Assembly (NCBI GenBank): GCA_027489965.1
Contig: JAIXZA010000004.1
Coordinates: 62,001-126,000, forward strand
Direction of reading: 5' to 3'
DNA from: Verrucomicrobiaceae bacterium
GTDB taxonomy: Bacteria > Verrucomicrobiota > Verrucomicrobiia > Verrucomicrobiales > Verrucomicrobiaceae
DNA length: 64,000 nucleotides
The notes under the pieces were generated by a model. The model did not search any database. It was not told the DNA's origin and worked only from the letters and a program-made list of their open reading frames with translations. Below are positions 25,536 through 35,200 of the stretch, piece by piece. Position 1 is the first letter of the stretch, and each line of letters begins with the position of its first letter. The position numbers were made by a program, and so were the translations under genes.

Positions 25536-27139
25536 TGCTACAGATTTCCCAACTCACTCTCCCTGTCGAGCACGCTGACACCGATCTGCGTCCTGCTTTG
25601 TTAAAGCGTTTAGGCATACCAGATTCTGCTCTGCGCGGTTTTAGCGTCAAACAGCGTGCCATTGATGCGCGACGTCAGCATGTCAATTTTAGCTACACGC
25701 TGCTAGCTGAAGTGGATCAGGAACCGCGTGTCCTTAAATCCGTCGCTAAAGACACTCAAATTTGTTCTGCCCCAGATGAGAGTTACCTCCAGATGCCGCC
25801 AACCCGTGAGCATGTGGTCACCAATCGCCCCGTCATTGTTGGCACTGGACCTTGTGGCCTTTTTGCCGGACTTCTCCTAGCTCGGGCAGGTCGCCGACCC
25901 ATCCTGTTAGAGCGTGGCAAGGCTGCAGGTGATCGTGCCCGTGATGTCACCGGTTTTTGGCGGCGTGGCTGGGACTTTAACCCTGAGTCGAACGTGCAGT
26001 ATGGCGAAGGCGGCGCTGGCACCTTTTCAGACGGCAAGCTTTACACACAGATTCGAGATCGTGAGCATCGCATCCCGTGGCTATTAAAGGAGATGGTCGC
26101 AGCGGGGGCTCCAGAAGACATCCTCATCAAAGCACGCCCGCACATTGGCACCGATAGGCTGATCAAAGTCGTGCGCCACATCCGTGAAGAGATCATTTCT
26201 CTCGGGGGGGAGGTGCGCTTTGGTTCACGAGTCAGTGACGTCGTGATCGAAAATAAGGTGATGCGCGCTGTCGTGCTGGCTGATGGTTCGGTGATCGAGG
26301 GCGCACCCATCATCTTTGCGATCGGTCACAGTAGCCGGGATACCTTTGAAATGCTGCATCGCAATGGCGTGCCGTTTGAGGCCAAACCTTTCTCCGTCGG
26401 CGTGCGTATCGAGCATCCACAGCGGATGGTGGACCAGATGCTGTATGGCAAATGGGCAGGCCACGCGCGTCTGGGATCAGCTCCTTATAAATTCGTCTCT
26501 CACTGCCCCAATGGTCGCGCTGCTTACAGCTTCTGCATGTGCCCTGGTGGACTTGTCGTTGCGGCAAATTCCGAACCAGGCACCGTGGTGACCAATGGCA
26601 TGAGCAGCTTTGCGCGCGATGAAGCCAACGCCAATAGCGGCTTCATGGTGGACATCAGTCCGAAGGATTATGGCGAACACCATCCGCTTGCTGGCATCGA
26701 ATTTCAGCGTGAGATCGAACGTGCTGCCTATCGTCTCGGAGGTAGCAATTACAACGCACCAGCCCAGCTTTTAAGTGACTTCATGGCAGGCCGAGCGAGC
26801 ACAGGGCAGGGAACGGTGAAGCCATCTTATGAGCCTGGTGTGATTTGGACTGATCTTCGCGAATGCTTGCCAGAATACGTGATCGATACGATCAAGTTGG
26901 CTGTCCCCGAGATTGCTAAAAAGCTCCCTGGGTATCATCTCGATGATGCAATCCTCACTGGAGCCGAGACACGCAGTTCGTCTCCAGCTCGCATACCGCG
27001 CCATGCTGACTCACTTCTGTGCACAGGAATCCAAAATTTTTATCCAGCTGGTGAAGGTGCTGGTTATGCTGGGGGGATTATCTCTGCCGCTGCTGATGGG
27101 ATGCGCGTGGCTGAAGCTGTCGAGCGCTCATTGAGTTGA
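25535..27139 (+). CDS. FAD-dependent dehydrogenase (COG2509 family)
   Basis: The 534-residue flavoprotein has an N-terminal ~95-residue domain, then a Rossmann FAD site (VIVGTGPCGLFAGLLLARAG), and the signature NVQYGEGGAGTFSDGKLYT of the COG2509 group. The C-terminus has the second FAD contact (NFYPAGEGAGYAGGIISAAA). The family is common, cytosolic and without a known substrate. The start ATG overlaps the VapC stop by one base and has a full Shine-Dalgarno (GGAGGTGAGGG) seven bases upstream. It is most likely a resident gene next to which the TA pair settled. Confidence 0.88.
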   Translation: MLQISQLTLPVEHADTDLRPALLKRLGIPDSALRGFSVKQRAIDARRQHVNFSYTLLAEVDQEPRVLKSVAKDTQICSAPDESYLQMPPTREHVVTNRPVIVGTGPCGLFAGLLLARAGRRPILLERGKAAGDRARDVTGFWRRGWDFNPESNVQYGEGGAGTFSDGKLYTQIRDREHRIPWLLKEMVAAGAPEDILIKARPHIGTDRLIKVVRHIREEIISLGGEVRFGSRVSDVVIENKVMRAVVLADGSVIEGAPIIFAIGHSSRDTFEMLHRNGVPFEAKPFSVGVRIEHPQRMVDQMLYGKWAGHARLGSAPYKFVSHCPNGRAAYSFCMCPGGLVVAANSEPGTVVTNGMSSFARDEANANSGFMVDISPKDYGEHHPLAGIEFQREIERAAYRLGGSNYNAPAQLLSDFMAGRASTGQGTVKPSYEPGVIWTDLRECLPEYVIDTIKLAVPEIAKKLPGYHLDDAILTGAETRSSSPARIPRHADSLLCTGIQNFYPAGEGAGYAGGIISAAADGMRVAEAVERSLS

Positions 27140-27207
27140 GGTGAAGAAGAATCACCAGCACTAAATGATAGCTTGGCATGGCTGACGCTGTTTGATACAC
27201 AGCGCCT

Positions 27208-28224
27208 ATGTCCGACTCCATTGACTCATCTCCACCTGCTGTAGCATTATCAGATCAGGAGGTCGTCGAAATGGTGGCCGGAATACGCGGGAGGCTCTTT
27301 GCGGAAGTCGGCAAGGTCATCGTCGGCCAGCAGGATGTCGTCGATCAGATGCTCATCGCCCTCATCGCGGGTGGGCACTGCCTGATCACTGGCGCGCCCG
27401 GTTTGGCAAAGACGCTGCTGGTAAAAACCGTGGCAGATGTCTTCGATCTCAGCTTCAACCGCATCCAGTTCACGCCCGATCTCATGCCGTCTGACATCAC
27501 CGGCACGGAGATCCTGGAAGACACCGAGCAGGGCCGCCGCATGGTCTTCAACAAAGGCCCCATCTTTGCCCACATGATCCTCGCGGATGAGATCAACCGC
27601 ACGCCGCCAAAGACCCAGGCCTCGCTGCTGGAGGCCATGCAGGAGCATCAGGTCACCGTCGCCGGAAACACCATGCCTCTCCCCGAGCCCTTCTTCGTGC
27701 TCGCCACGCAGAACCCCATCGAGATGGAAGGCACCTATCCGCTGCCCGAGGCGCAGCTCGACCGCTTCATGCTGAACATCGTCATCGACTACCTCAGCGA
27801 GGACGAAGAAGTCGCCGTCGTCACCCGCACCACGAGTGGAAAAAAAGAGCCCGTCCATCGCCTCTTCACCGGAGAGCAGCTCCAGGCCTTCCAGCAGGTC
27901 GTGAAAAAGGTGCCCATCGCCGAAGACGTCGCCCGCTACGCCGTCAAACTCGCCGCCAGCTCCCGCCCGAACCGCCCCGGCACCCCCGATTTCGTCAACG
28001 ATTGGGTCAGCTGGGGAGCCGGCACTCGAGCTAGCCAAAATCTCGTCCTCGGCGCGAAGACGCGAGCCCTCATCCAAGGCCGCGCCCACGTTACCCTTGA
28101 TGACATCCGTGCGCTGGCGCTGCCTGTGCTCCGACATCGCATTTTAATCAATTATCGTGCTGAAGCCGAAGGAGTGACAGTTAGTAAAGTCATTCAGCGG
28201 TTGATTGAGAATCTGAAGAGCTAG
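27208..28224 (+). CDS. MoxR-family AAA ATPase
   Basis: The 338-residue AAA+ ATPase has Walker A GAPGLAKT (62-69), Walker B ILADEIN (124-130), the MoxR-typical pre-sensor text EAQLDRFMLNIVIDY, and a C-terminal lid domain (ALALPVLRHRILINYRAEAEG). MoxR proteins act as chaperones with VWA-domain partners. Here the partners are the downstream DUF58 and BatA-like proteins. Between moxR and DUF58 lies the inverted-repeat element with the four-helix-bundle gene. It is the first gene of the envelope operon. Confidence 0.95.
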   Translation: MSDSIDSSPPAVALSDQEVVEMVAGIRGRLFAEVGKVIVGQQDVVDQMLIALIAGGHCLITGAPGLAKTLLVKTVADVFDLSFNRIQFTPDLMPSDITGTEILEDTEQGRRMVFNKGPIFAHMILADEINRTPPKTQASLLEAMQEHQVTVAGNTMPLPEPFFVLATQNPIEMEGTYPLPEAQLDRFMLNIVIDYLSEDEEVAVVTRTTSGKKEPVHRLFTGEQLQAFQQVVKKVPIAEDVARYAVKLAASSRPNRPGTPDFVNDWVSWGAGTRASQNLVLGAKTRALIQGRAHVTLDDIRALALPVLRHRILINYRAEAEGVTVSKVIQRLIENLKS

Positions 28225-28231
28225 CGAGGAG

Positions 28232-28728
28232 GAATGACGAATGAGTAAGCACGAATGACGAAATAATGACGAAGGCCGAATGACGAACTCTGAACACTGA
28301 TGAGCGCTGATAATGATAAGCCTTTTGATCTCGAAGAACGGACTGCCGTCTTTGGGGAGAAGGTCATCGACTTCGCTAAAGAGGTGCCGAAGAATGAAAT
28401 CACTCGGCCGCTGATCAGTCAGATCGTCCGCTCTGGAACCAGTGTTGGAGCCAACTATGTCGAGGCTGATGATGCTGTCTCGAACAAGGAATTCAGGAAC
28501 AAGATCGCCACCTGCAAGAAGGAGGCCCGCGAAACTAAACACTGGTGCCGCATGATCGTCCGTGCTGTTCCAGAGTTACGTGAGAAAGCCAAACTCATCT
28601 GGCAAGAAGCCAAAGAACTCCACCTCATCTTCGCCGCCATCCTCCGCAAACGCCCCGAATAGACGGCTTAGTTTCGTCATTACTCATTCGTCATTATTTC
28701 GTCATTCGTGCTTACTCATTCGTCATTC
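28232..28728. mobile_element. Element with perfect 42-bp inverted repeats around a four-helix-bundle gene
   Basis: The 42-bp arms at 28232-28273 and 28687-28728 are exact reverse complements. Each is built from spaced copies of GAATGACGA. Imperfect similarity continues inward for some bases. The enclosed gene belongs to the family first seen in 23S rRNA intervening sequences, which are themselves hairpin-flanked inserts. This one sits between moxR and its partner gene. No transposase is present, so it would have to move through host or RNA-based functions. In the operon mRNA the arms would form a 42-bp duplex, a likely RNase III substrate. Confidence 0.8.
28300..28662 (+). CDS. Four-helix-bundle protein of the 23S rRNA intervening-sequence (S23) family
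   Basis: The 120-residue product shows the family core: FDLEERTAVFGEKVIDFAKE, PLISQIVRSGTSVGANYVEA, then EFRNKIATCKKEARETKHWC and a last helix ELREKAKLIWQEAKELHLI. Relatives include proteins encoded in 23S rRNA intervening sequences and Avd of diversity-generating retroelements; they form positively charged pentamers that bind nucleic acid. No reverse transcriptase or variable repeat is near, so this is not a retroelement of that type. The whole gene lies inside the 42-bp inverted repeats. Confidence 0.9.
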   Translation: MSADNDKPFDLEERTAVFGEKVIDFAKEVPKNEITRPLISQIVRSGTSVGANYVEADDAVSNKEFRNKIATCKKEARETKHWCRMIVRAVPELREKAKLIWQEAKELHLIFAAILRKRPE

Positions 28729-29622
28729 TCTATCGACGCCACCGCGCTCAGCCGGATTAAATCCCTAGAGCTTCGCGCCAAAGTGATCATGGAGGGCTTG
28801 TGGAAAGGCATGCATCGAAGCCCGTATCACGGCTTCTCGGTCGAGTTCTCTGAATACCGGGCCTACGTCCAGGGCGATGACCCGCGCTACATCGACTGGA
28901 AGGTGCTGGCTCGCAGTGACCGCACCTTCATCAAGAAATTCGAAGACGAGACGAACCTGCGTTGCCAGCTCGTCGTGGATCACAGTCGCTCCATGAGCTT
29001 CGGCTCGGGGCCGATGACGAAAGCGGATTACGCGGCCACCCTCGCCGCCACCATGGCCCTCTTTCTCATGCAGCAGGGCGATGCCGTGGGCGTGACGACC
29101 TTTGGTCAGACCTTGCAGGAACACATCCCCGCGCGGAATCGCCCTGGTCATCTTCGGAGGCTGATGCTGGAGTTGGAAAAGCCCGCGCCTGCGGGTGCCA
29201 CATCGCTCGATCTCAGTGTCGGCCAGCTCGCCGATCTTGTCCGCAAGCGCGGCCTCATTTGTCTTGTGTCGGATCTGCTCGCGCCTATGGAGAAGCTGGA
29301 GCGACAGCTCGGCCTGCTCGGTGCCATGGGCCATGATGTCGTGCTCTTCCACGTCATGGATCGTGCGGAGATCGACTTCAGCTTCGACAAAGCCGCGCAC
29401 TTCCGCGATGCCGAAACCGGTACCGAGCGCTTCATCGACCCCGCCTCCGCTCGCGAGGTCTATTTGAACCGCCTCAAAGTTCACCGCGACTTCATCCGCC
29501 GCGCCTGCGAGCGCCAAGGCATCGAGTATCACTGGACCCCGACCGACACGCCCATCGAGCACGTCCTCTTCGACTTCCTCTCCGCCCGCCTGAGAAAGAA
29601 AGGCGGCGTGGTCCGCCGATGA
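28708..29622 (+). CDS. DUF58 / VWA-domain protein, MoxR partner
   Basis: The 304-residue product has the DUF58 signature YVQGDDPRYIDWKVLARSD (~53-71) and, behind it, a VWA fold with the metal site D91-x-S93-x-S95 (VVDHSRSMSFG). DUF58 proteins work with MoxR ATPases in envelope or complex assembly. The only usable start is GTG 28708, which lies inside the right arm of the inverted-repeat element, so the first seven residues (MLTHSSF) are encoded by that arm. No Shine-Dalgarno is visible. The insertion has therefore replaced the natural 5' end but kept the core. Confidence 0.9.
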   Translation: MLTHSSFSIDATALSRIKSLELRAKVIMEGLWKGMHRSPYHGFSVEFSEYRAYVQGDDPRYIDWKVLARSDRTFIKKFEDETNLRCQLVVDHSRSMSFGSGPMTKADYAATLAATMALFLMQQGDAVGVTTFGQTLQEHIPARNRPGHLRRLMLELEKPAPAGATSLDLSVGQLADLVRKRGLICLVSDLLAPMEKLERQLGLLGAMGHDVVLFHVMDRAEIDFSFDKAAHFRDAETGTERFIDPASAREVYLNRLKVHRDFIRRACERQGIEYHWTPTDTPIEHVLFDFLSARLRKKGGVVRR

Positions 29623-29673
29623 AGGCCAGATTTGGCACTAGCCAAGCTGTGCTGGGCAAGGTAATTTCAATCC

Positions 29674-29910
29674 ATGATCACCAAGCACCCCAACGCCCAA
29701 TACATTGTAAAGAATGGCAAGACCTCCGCTGTGATCCTGCCCATCGCTGACTATGAGGAATTGCTTGAAGACCTCAATGACTTGGCAGTGATCGCGCGAC
29801 GCAAAGATGAGCCACTCATCCCATTGGCCGAGCTGAAAAAGCGTCTCGCCACACGCCCTAGAAAGACCATCAAAAAAGCCTCAAAAGTTTCACTTAGAGT
29901 CCATGCCTGA
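29674..29910 (+). CDS. Phd/YefM-type antitoxin
   Basis: The 78-residue product begins MITKHPNAQYIVKNGKTSAV, then VILPIADYEELLEDLNDL, the layout of Phd/YefM/RelB antitoxins with a DNA-binding N-terminus and a toxin-binding basic C-terminus. The toxin gene overlaps its last eight bases. The pair sits between the DUF58 and BatA-like genes and must have inserted into this operon. Confidence 0.8.
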   Translation: MITKHPNAQYIVKNGKTSAVILPIADYEELLEDLNDLAVIARRKDEPLIPLAELKKRLATRPRKTIKKASKVSLRVHA

Positions 29911-30163
29911 TTACTCCGTCAGTTTCCGACGCTCTGCCGAGAAGGACATGCGTAAGCTTGCCTCCTCGATTCAGGATCGAGTGATCGAAGCGGTGGAAAA
30001 ACTGGCGAAAGTACCGCGTCCGTCAGGCTGCAAGAAGCTGGCAGGCAGCGAGGATGCCTATCGTATTAGAGTTGGTGATTATCGAGTGATCTACACAGTG
30101 GATGACGTCATTTTAATCGTTGCCATTGAACGAGTGAGACATCGACGAGAAGTTTACCGTTAA
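29903..30163 (+). CDS. RelE/ParE-type toxin
   Basis: The 86-residue product has the RelE fold pattern: YSVSFRRSAEKDMRKL, a helical middle, KKLAGSEDAYRIRVGDYRVIYT and a C-terminal strand VAIERVRHRREVYR with the basic residues used for mRNA cleavage in RelE. A ParE-like gyrase poison cannot be excluded by eye. It overlaps its antitoxin by eight bases, a common TA arrangement. It reads in the same direction as the bat genes and may be transcribed with them. Confidence 0.85.
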   Translation: MPDYSVSFRRSAEKDMRKLASSIQDRVIEAVEKLAKVPRPSGCKKLAGSEDAYRIRVGDYRVIYTVDDVILIVAIERVRHRREVYR

Positions 30164-30234
30164 GCTAAATTTGAAACCCAATAAGCAGTGATCGCACCTC
30201 ATCATTTGGCATCTGGATTTCATCATTCCATCCC

Positions 30235-32277
30235 ATGACCTGGCTCTTCCCACTTTATCTCCTCGGCGGAGCCGCGATCATCGGACCGATCCTGATGCAT
30301 CTGCGTCGGCGTCCGCCGCAGGAACGGGTGGAGTTCAGCTCGCTGATGTTTCTCGATGGCCAGACACCGATGCCCGTGAGCAAGCGTCGTCTGGAAAACT
30401 GGCTGCTGCTGTTGCTTCGCTGTCTCGCACTGCTGCTGCTCGCGCTCATGTTTGCCCGACCTCTCTGGCGCTCGGAGAACGAAGGCGCTGTCTCGCAGAA
30501 TCAAGCCACCGTCTTGCTGCTGGATCGCAGCGCGTCGATGCAGCGCGGTGATCTTTGGAAACAAGCCATCACTGCTTCGACTCAACGACTTGAGAAGATC
30601 GCCCTCACAGATCGGATCGCCGTGGCGACCTGGGATCGCGAGACGAAGCTGCTCTGGTCCTTCGATCAGGACAAGACCTCCGCCAGCACCCGCCTCGCCA
30701 CTTTGAAACCCCAACTCGCGGCCCTGAAGCCCGGCTGGGCTTCGACAGATCTCGGTCAGGCGCTGGTGGATACCGCAGGTTGGTTCGGCAGCGCCCAGGG
30801 CCTGAGCGGATTGAAGAAGCGAGTCATCGTCATCACCGACTTCCAGGAAGGCTCGCACCTCGATGCCTTGCGCGGCATGGTCTGGCCGGAAAACATCGCC
30901 GTCGAGGTCGTGCGCGTGGATGCACCGAAAGCCGATAACTTCACGATCTCCTTCGCTGCGAGTGCTGCGGAAAGCCTCCCCGGCCAAAGCGATGCACCCA
31001 CGACTCGCGTTCGCCTCAGCAACACCCGCGACTCCAAAGTCAGCGACTTCAAGCTCGCCTGGGACAAAGGAACCGAAGCACCGACCACTGGCTATCTTCC
31101 TCCAGGTGCGAGTCGCGTGCTCAGCCTTCCAGGCACCGCAGGCACACTCACGCTCACCGGCGATGCCTGGGACTTCGACAACCGCATTTACATCGCAGCC
31201 GCGCAGCCAAAGGCCGTGAAGATCGTCTTCATCGGTGATGAAAAGACCCGCAGTGAAGCTGCCTCACCGCTCTTTTATCTCAGCCGTGCTTTGCAGCCAA
31301 CGCCAAGTTTGCTGCCTGAGCTGACCGTTGTGCCAGAGACTGCTCAGAGCCTTCCCTCAGGCACGGAGCTTGTCTTTATTTCCGGTGCCAGACTCAGCGC
31401 TTCATTGGTGAAAAGCGTGCGCGCTTTGGCGGAGAAGGGAGGCTTAGTCATCTCAGTGGTCACGCCGGAAATGAAGATGCAGGACTTAGAGGCACTGACT
31501 GGCATTAGCGGTATTCAGTCGGACGTCTCAGATAAGTCAGACTCATCTGACGACTACCAGATGCTCTCCGAAGTCCAAATCACGCACCCACTCCTCCGCC
31601 CTTTTGCCGATGAGCGCTTGCGTGATTTCACGAAGCTGCGCTTTTGGAAACACCGAAAGCTCATCCTGCCAAAAGAGGCACCAATCGAAGTACTCGCCCG
31701 TTTTGATGGCGGAGATCCGGCAATCGTCGCCAAAGGTCATCTCATCCTGCTTACCAGCGGTTGGCATCCAGCCGACAGCCAACTTGCTCTCAGCACGAAG
31801 TTTGTCCCTTTGCTTTACGGCTGGCTGGAGGCCGCTGGCTTCCGCAACGAACAGGCCGCGTCGTTGTTGGTGGGAGATGTGCTTCCTTTGGAGGCAGCCA
31901 CCTCCATGATGACTCCCGACGGCCAGACACTCACTCCCAAACCGGGCGACACCATTCGCACTGAGACACCGGGCATTTACACCTTGGCCAAAGATCGCCT
32001 CATCGCCGTCAACCTCGCGCCCGAAGAAGGTCGCATCACCCCGATGGACCTCACCAAGCTGCGCGAACTCGGTGTGAGAGTCGAAGACGGTGAGCCTGAT
32101 GTCACCGCAAGCACTAAAGCCGAGGACAAAGAGCGTCTCGCCATCACCGAGCAGGAGGCCCAGCAGCGCGCGTGGATCTGGCTGCTTGGCAGCCTGCTTG
32201 TCATCCTCGCTTGGGAAACCTGGCTGGCTGGAAGAATCAGACAGGGAACCCTTCAATCCGCGTATTCCTCACCATGA
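30235..32277 (+). CDS. BatA-domain membrane protein with VWA domain
   Basis: The 680-residue product has the two N-terminal membrane helices of the BatA domain (WLFPLYLLGGAAIIGPILMH and, after a short cytoplasmic loop, LLLLLRCLALLLLALMFARP). Next come a VWA domain with D97-x-S99-x-S101, then a beta-rich region and a GATase-like region (~340-560), and a last membrane segment near residue 650 (WIWLLGSLLVILAW). Such proteins are the membrane-bound VWA partners of MoxR. The stop overlaps the start of the next gene (ATGA). Confidence 0.85.
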   Translation: MTWLFPLYLLGGAAIIGPILMHLRRRPPQERVEFSSLMFLDGQTPMPVSKRRLENWLLLLLRCLALLLLALMFARPLWRSENEGAVSQNQATVLLLDRSASMQRGDLWKQAITASTQRLEKIALTDRIAVATWDRETKLLWSFDQDKTSASTRLATLKPQLAALKPGWASTDLGQALVDTAGWFGSAQGLSGLKKRVIVITDFQEGSHLDALRGMVWPENIAVEVVRVDAPKADNFTISFAASAAESLPGQSDAPTTRVRLSNTRDSKVSDFKLAWDKGTEAPTTGYLPPGASRVLSLPGTAGTLTLTGDAWDFDNRIYIAAAQPKAVKIVFIGDEKTRSEAASPLFYLSRALQPTPSLLPELTVVPETAQSLPSGTELVFISGARLSASLVKSVRALAEKGGLVISVVTPEMKMQDLEALTGISGIQSDVSDKSDSSDDYQMLSEVQITHPLLRPFADERLRDFTKLRFWKHRKLILPKEAPIEVLARFDGGDPAIVAKGHLILLTSGWHPADSQLALSTKFVPLLYGWLEAAGFRNEQAASLLVGDVLPLEAATSMMTPDGQTLTPKPGDTIRTETPGIYTLAKDRLIAVNLAPEEGRITPMDLTKLRELGVRVEDGEPDVTASTKAEDKERLAITEQEAQQRAWIWLLGSLLVILAWETWLAGRIRQGTLQSAYSSP

Positions 32278-35200
32278 TCGAAGCTGAAATCCTCAAAGAG
32301 AAGTTTCATCAGCTCTCCAAGAATCTGATTAAAGTGCGAGGTGCGCGCTTTAGTATACTCTCGTTTTTGATCATCAATCTTGGCCTGGTTCTACTACTCC
32401 AAAATCCAACTTGGGTTCCTGAGTCGAAGCAGAGCCTCATACTGCCGACTTACTTCGGCCTTCTTTTACTGTTGGCCATTAGCGCTTTGATTGTCAGTTG
32501 GCGGGCAGGTGAATCGCCACGCAGCTTGGCACGACAGTTGGAAAGGAAAGATCCATCCTTGAACGGCCTAGCGCTCACGGCTGCGGAGTTGATCGATAAG
32601 TTTGAGCCAACCTTCCTGGATTATCGTGTTATCTCAGAGTTCACTGACCGCGCAGCGACTCAGGATTGGCCCAAGCTCTTACTTGGCTGGCAGAGGAAAG
32701 TTTGGACACAGCCTCTGATCCTTTTGATGGCCCTGCTTTGCGCTAACCTGACCGTCTCGGTGCAGCAACGGGTCGAGCAATACTATGCCCGACCAGCAGC
32801 GGCAGAAGTCGCCCAAATTCCTCATGAACCAGCCCCTGAATTCTCCGCCACCATTACCCCTGGCGACACCGAGATCGAGCGCGGCTCACGGCTCGTCGTC
32901 GAGGCCACCTTTGCCAAAGACGTGCCTGCTGACGCGACACTGATCATCTCCGAACTCGATGGCAAGGAGCGGGATCGCATCCCCATGCGACTCACGGTGG
33001 ATGAGCAGGTTTTCGGCGGCATGATCGCGAAGGTGGACAAGGACGCGCGCTATCACATCGAATTTGGAAATGGCAAATCGAAGCAGCACACGATCACGAC
33101 CTTTGTTTATCCGAAGCTGGAGCAGGTGGATGTGAAGATCACGCCACCGGCTTACACGAAGCTGCTGCCGAAGGAGATCAAGAACACGATGAAGATCTCG
33201 GCGATGGAAGGCAGTTCCATCGACTTCAGTTTGAAGATCAACAAGCCGGTCAAAGAGGCAGAGCTTTTTGGTGAAGACAAAACATCGCTGCCGCTCAAGC
33301 CATCTTCTAAAGATCCGACGATCCTCGTGGCGACGATGAAGGCGGAGAAGACGCAGAAGTGGCGCGTGCATCTCGTCGATGACAAAGAGCGCGCGAACAA
33401 GAACCCGCCATGGATCAGCGTGACGGTGCAGTCGAACCAACTCGCGAAGATCGAGGTCGTCTTCCCGAAGCGCGATGTGCAGGTCTCGCAGATCCAGGAA
33501 CTGCCGGTCGAGGCGAAGGTCTGGGATGATCTCGGCGTGACGAAGAGTGGCGCAAGCTTTAGTATCGCAGGCAAGACGAAGGACGTTATTTTTAAACATG
33601 GCCTCACCGAGCCTTCGAAGAAACAGGACGTGAAGGAACTGCTCGCACTGGAAAGTGAGAACACCTTGCCCCGCCAGCTCGTGAGCTATCACTTCTGGGC
33701 TGAGGACACCGGACCGCAGGGCGAAGTGCGCCGCGCGATGAGCGACATGTTCTTCGCCGAGGTGCGCCACTTTGAAGACATCTTCCGCGAAGGCGAATCA
33801 CCTCCCGGACCGCCCGGCAAGGAACCCAAAGGAGACACGGACAAACTTGTCGAACTGGAGAAGCAGATCGTGAATGCCACTTGGCGGCTCGTTCGCGATA
33901 CGAACGCTGGCAAGACCATGGAATCCGTGGCACCCGATGCCGGTGTCGTGCAGGAGTCACAAGCGATGGCTTTAGAACAAACCAAAGAGGCGATGGAGAA
34001 AGCCGAGGATGCTCAGATCAAGGCTGCGCTTACGGAAGCCTGGAAGAGCATGAAGGACGCGCTCGATCCACTCGGCATGGCTGCGGAGGAGAAGAAGCGT
34101 GCGTCTTTGAATCAAGCGCTAACCTTTGAGCAAAGCGCACTGGAGTGGCTGCATCAGGCGCAGAGCCGCGAGCACATGATAACGCGGTCGAAGTCCAAGA
34201 GCAAAAGCAGCGGCAAACAAAAGCAGATGCAGAACCAGCTCATGGAACTGGAGATGAAGCAGGACGAGCAGCGCTACGAAGAAGAGAAGCAGGCCACCGA
34301 AGAACAGACCGCCGAGCAGCAGGAGAACCTGCAAGTGCTGAATCGGCTGAAGGAACTCGCACGCCGTCAGGAAGCATTGGCCGAGAAGATGAAGGAACTG
34401 CAAAAGCAGCTCGATCAGGCCAAGACCGAACAGGAGAAGGAGGAACTTCAAAACCAACTCAAGCGTCTCGAAGAAGAGCAGAAGCAGCTCGTGAATGATC
34501 TCGATGATCTCAAAGAGCGCATGGAGAAGCCCGAGAACGCCACCAATATGGCCGAGGCCAAACAGCAGCTCGAACAAACCCGCGAGCAGGTGAATGAAGC
34601 CGCCGAGAAGCTCATGGAACAGCAGCTCACCGAAGCCGCGAACTCGGCCACTCGCGCTCAGCGTGAACTGGAGAAGATGCAGGAAGATTTCAAAGAGAAG
34701 ACCGCCAAGCGCTTTGGCGATGAGATGAAGCAGATGCGCCAGCAGGCACGTGAAGTCGCTGAAAAGCAGAAGCAGATCGCCGAGTCCCTGGAGAACCAAA
34801 AAACTGGCGAGCCCAGTGGTGATACCAGCGCCGATCTTGACAAGATGCTCAAGGGCGGTGAGGCCTCACGCCAAATCCAGGAGCAGCAGGAAAAGGTCGC
34901 GAAGCTGCTCGAAGACATGAAGCGCGTAAGCGAGCAGGCCGAGGGCAACAACCCGCTGCTGCATCGTCGCCTCTACGAAGCTGTGCGCGAAGCCAAGACC
35001 GGTGGACTCGAAGAGCACCTCGACGAAGCGCGGATGCAGTCCCGTTACGGCCAACGAGCCGAAGCCCAAGAAGCCGAACGTAAAGCCAACACTCTCGTGG
35101 ATCAGCTCCAGCAAGGTGTGGAGAAGGCAGCGGAAAGCGTGCTCGGCAGTGAGACGGAAGCACTGCGGATGGCGCGCACGGAATTGGACAAGCTCATCAA

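Noticed and set aside
28300..28662. Avd of a diversity-generating retroelement
   Set aside because: The four-helix protein is a relative of Avd, but no reverse transcriptase, template repeat or variable-repeat target is present in the window.
27250..29562. Long open frames antisense to moxR and DUF58 (27250-28137 and 28765-29562)
   Set aside because: They are mirror images of well-supported genes in GC-rich codon context; their translations are low-complexity and without family features.
34119..34799. 226-residue Leu-rich frame antisense to the coiled coil
   Set aside because: The poly-Leu text is the complement of Glu/Lys/Gln codons of the coiled coil and not a membrane protein.
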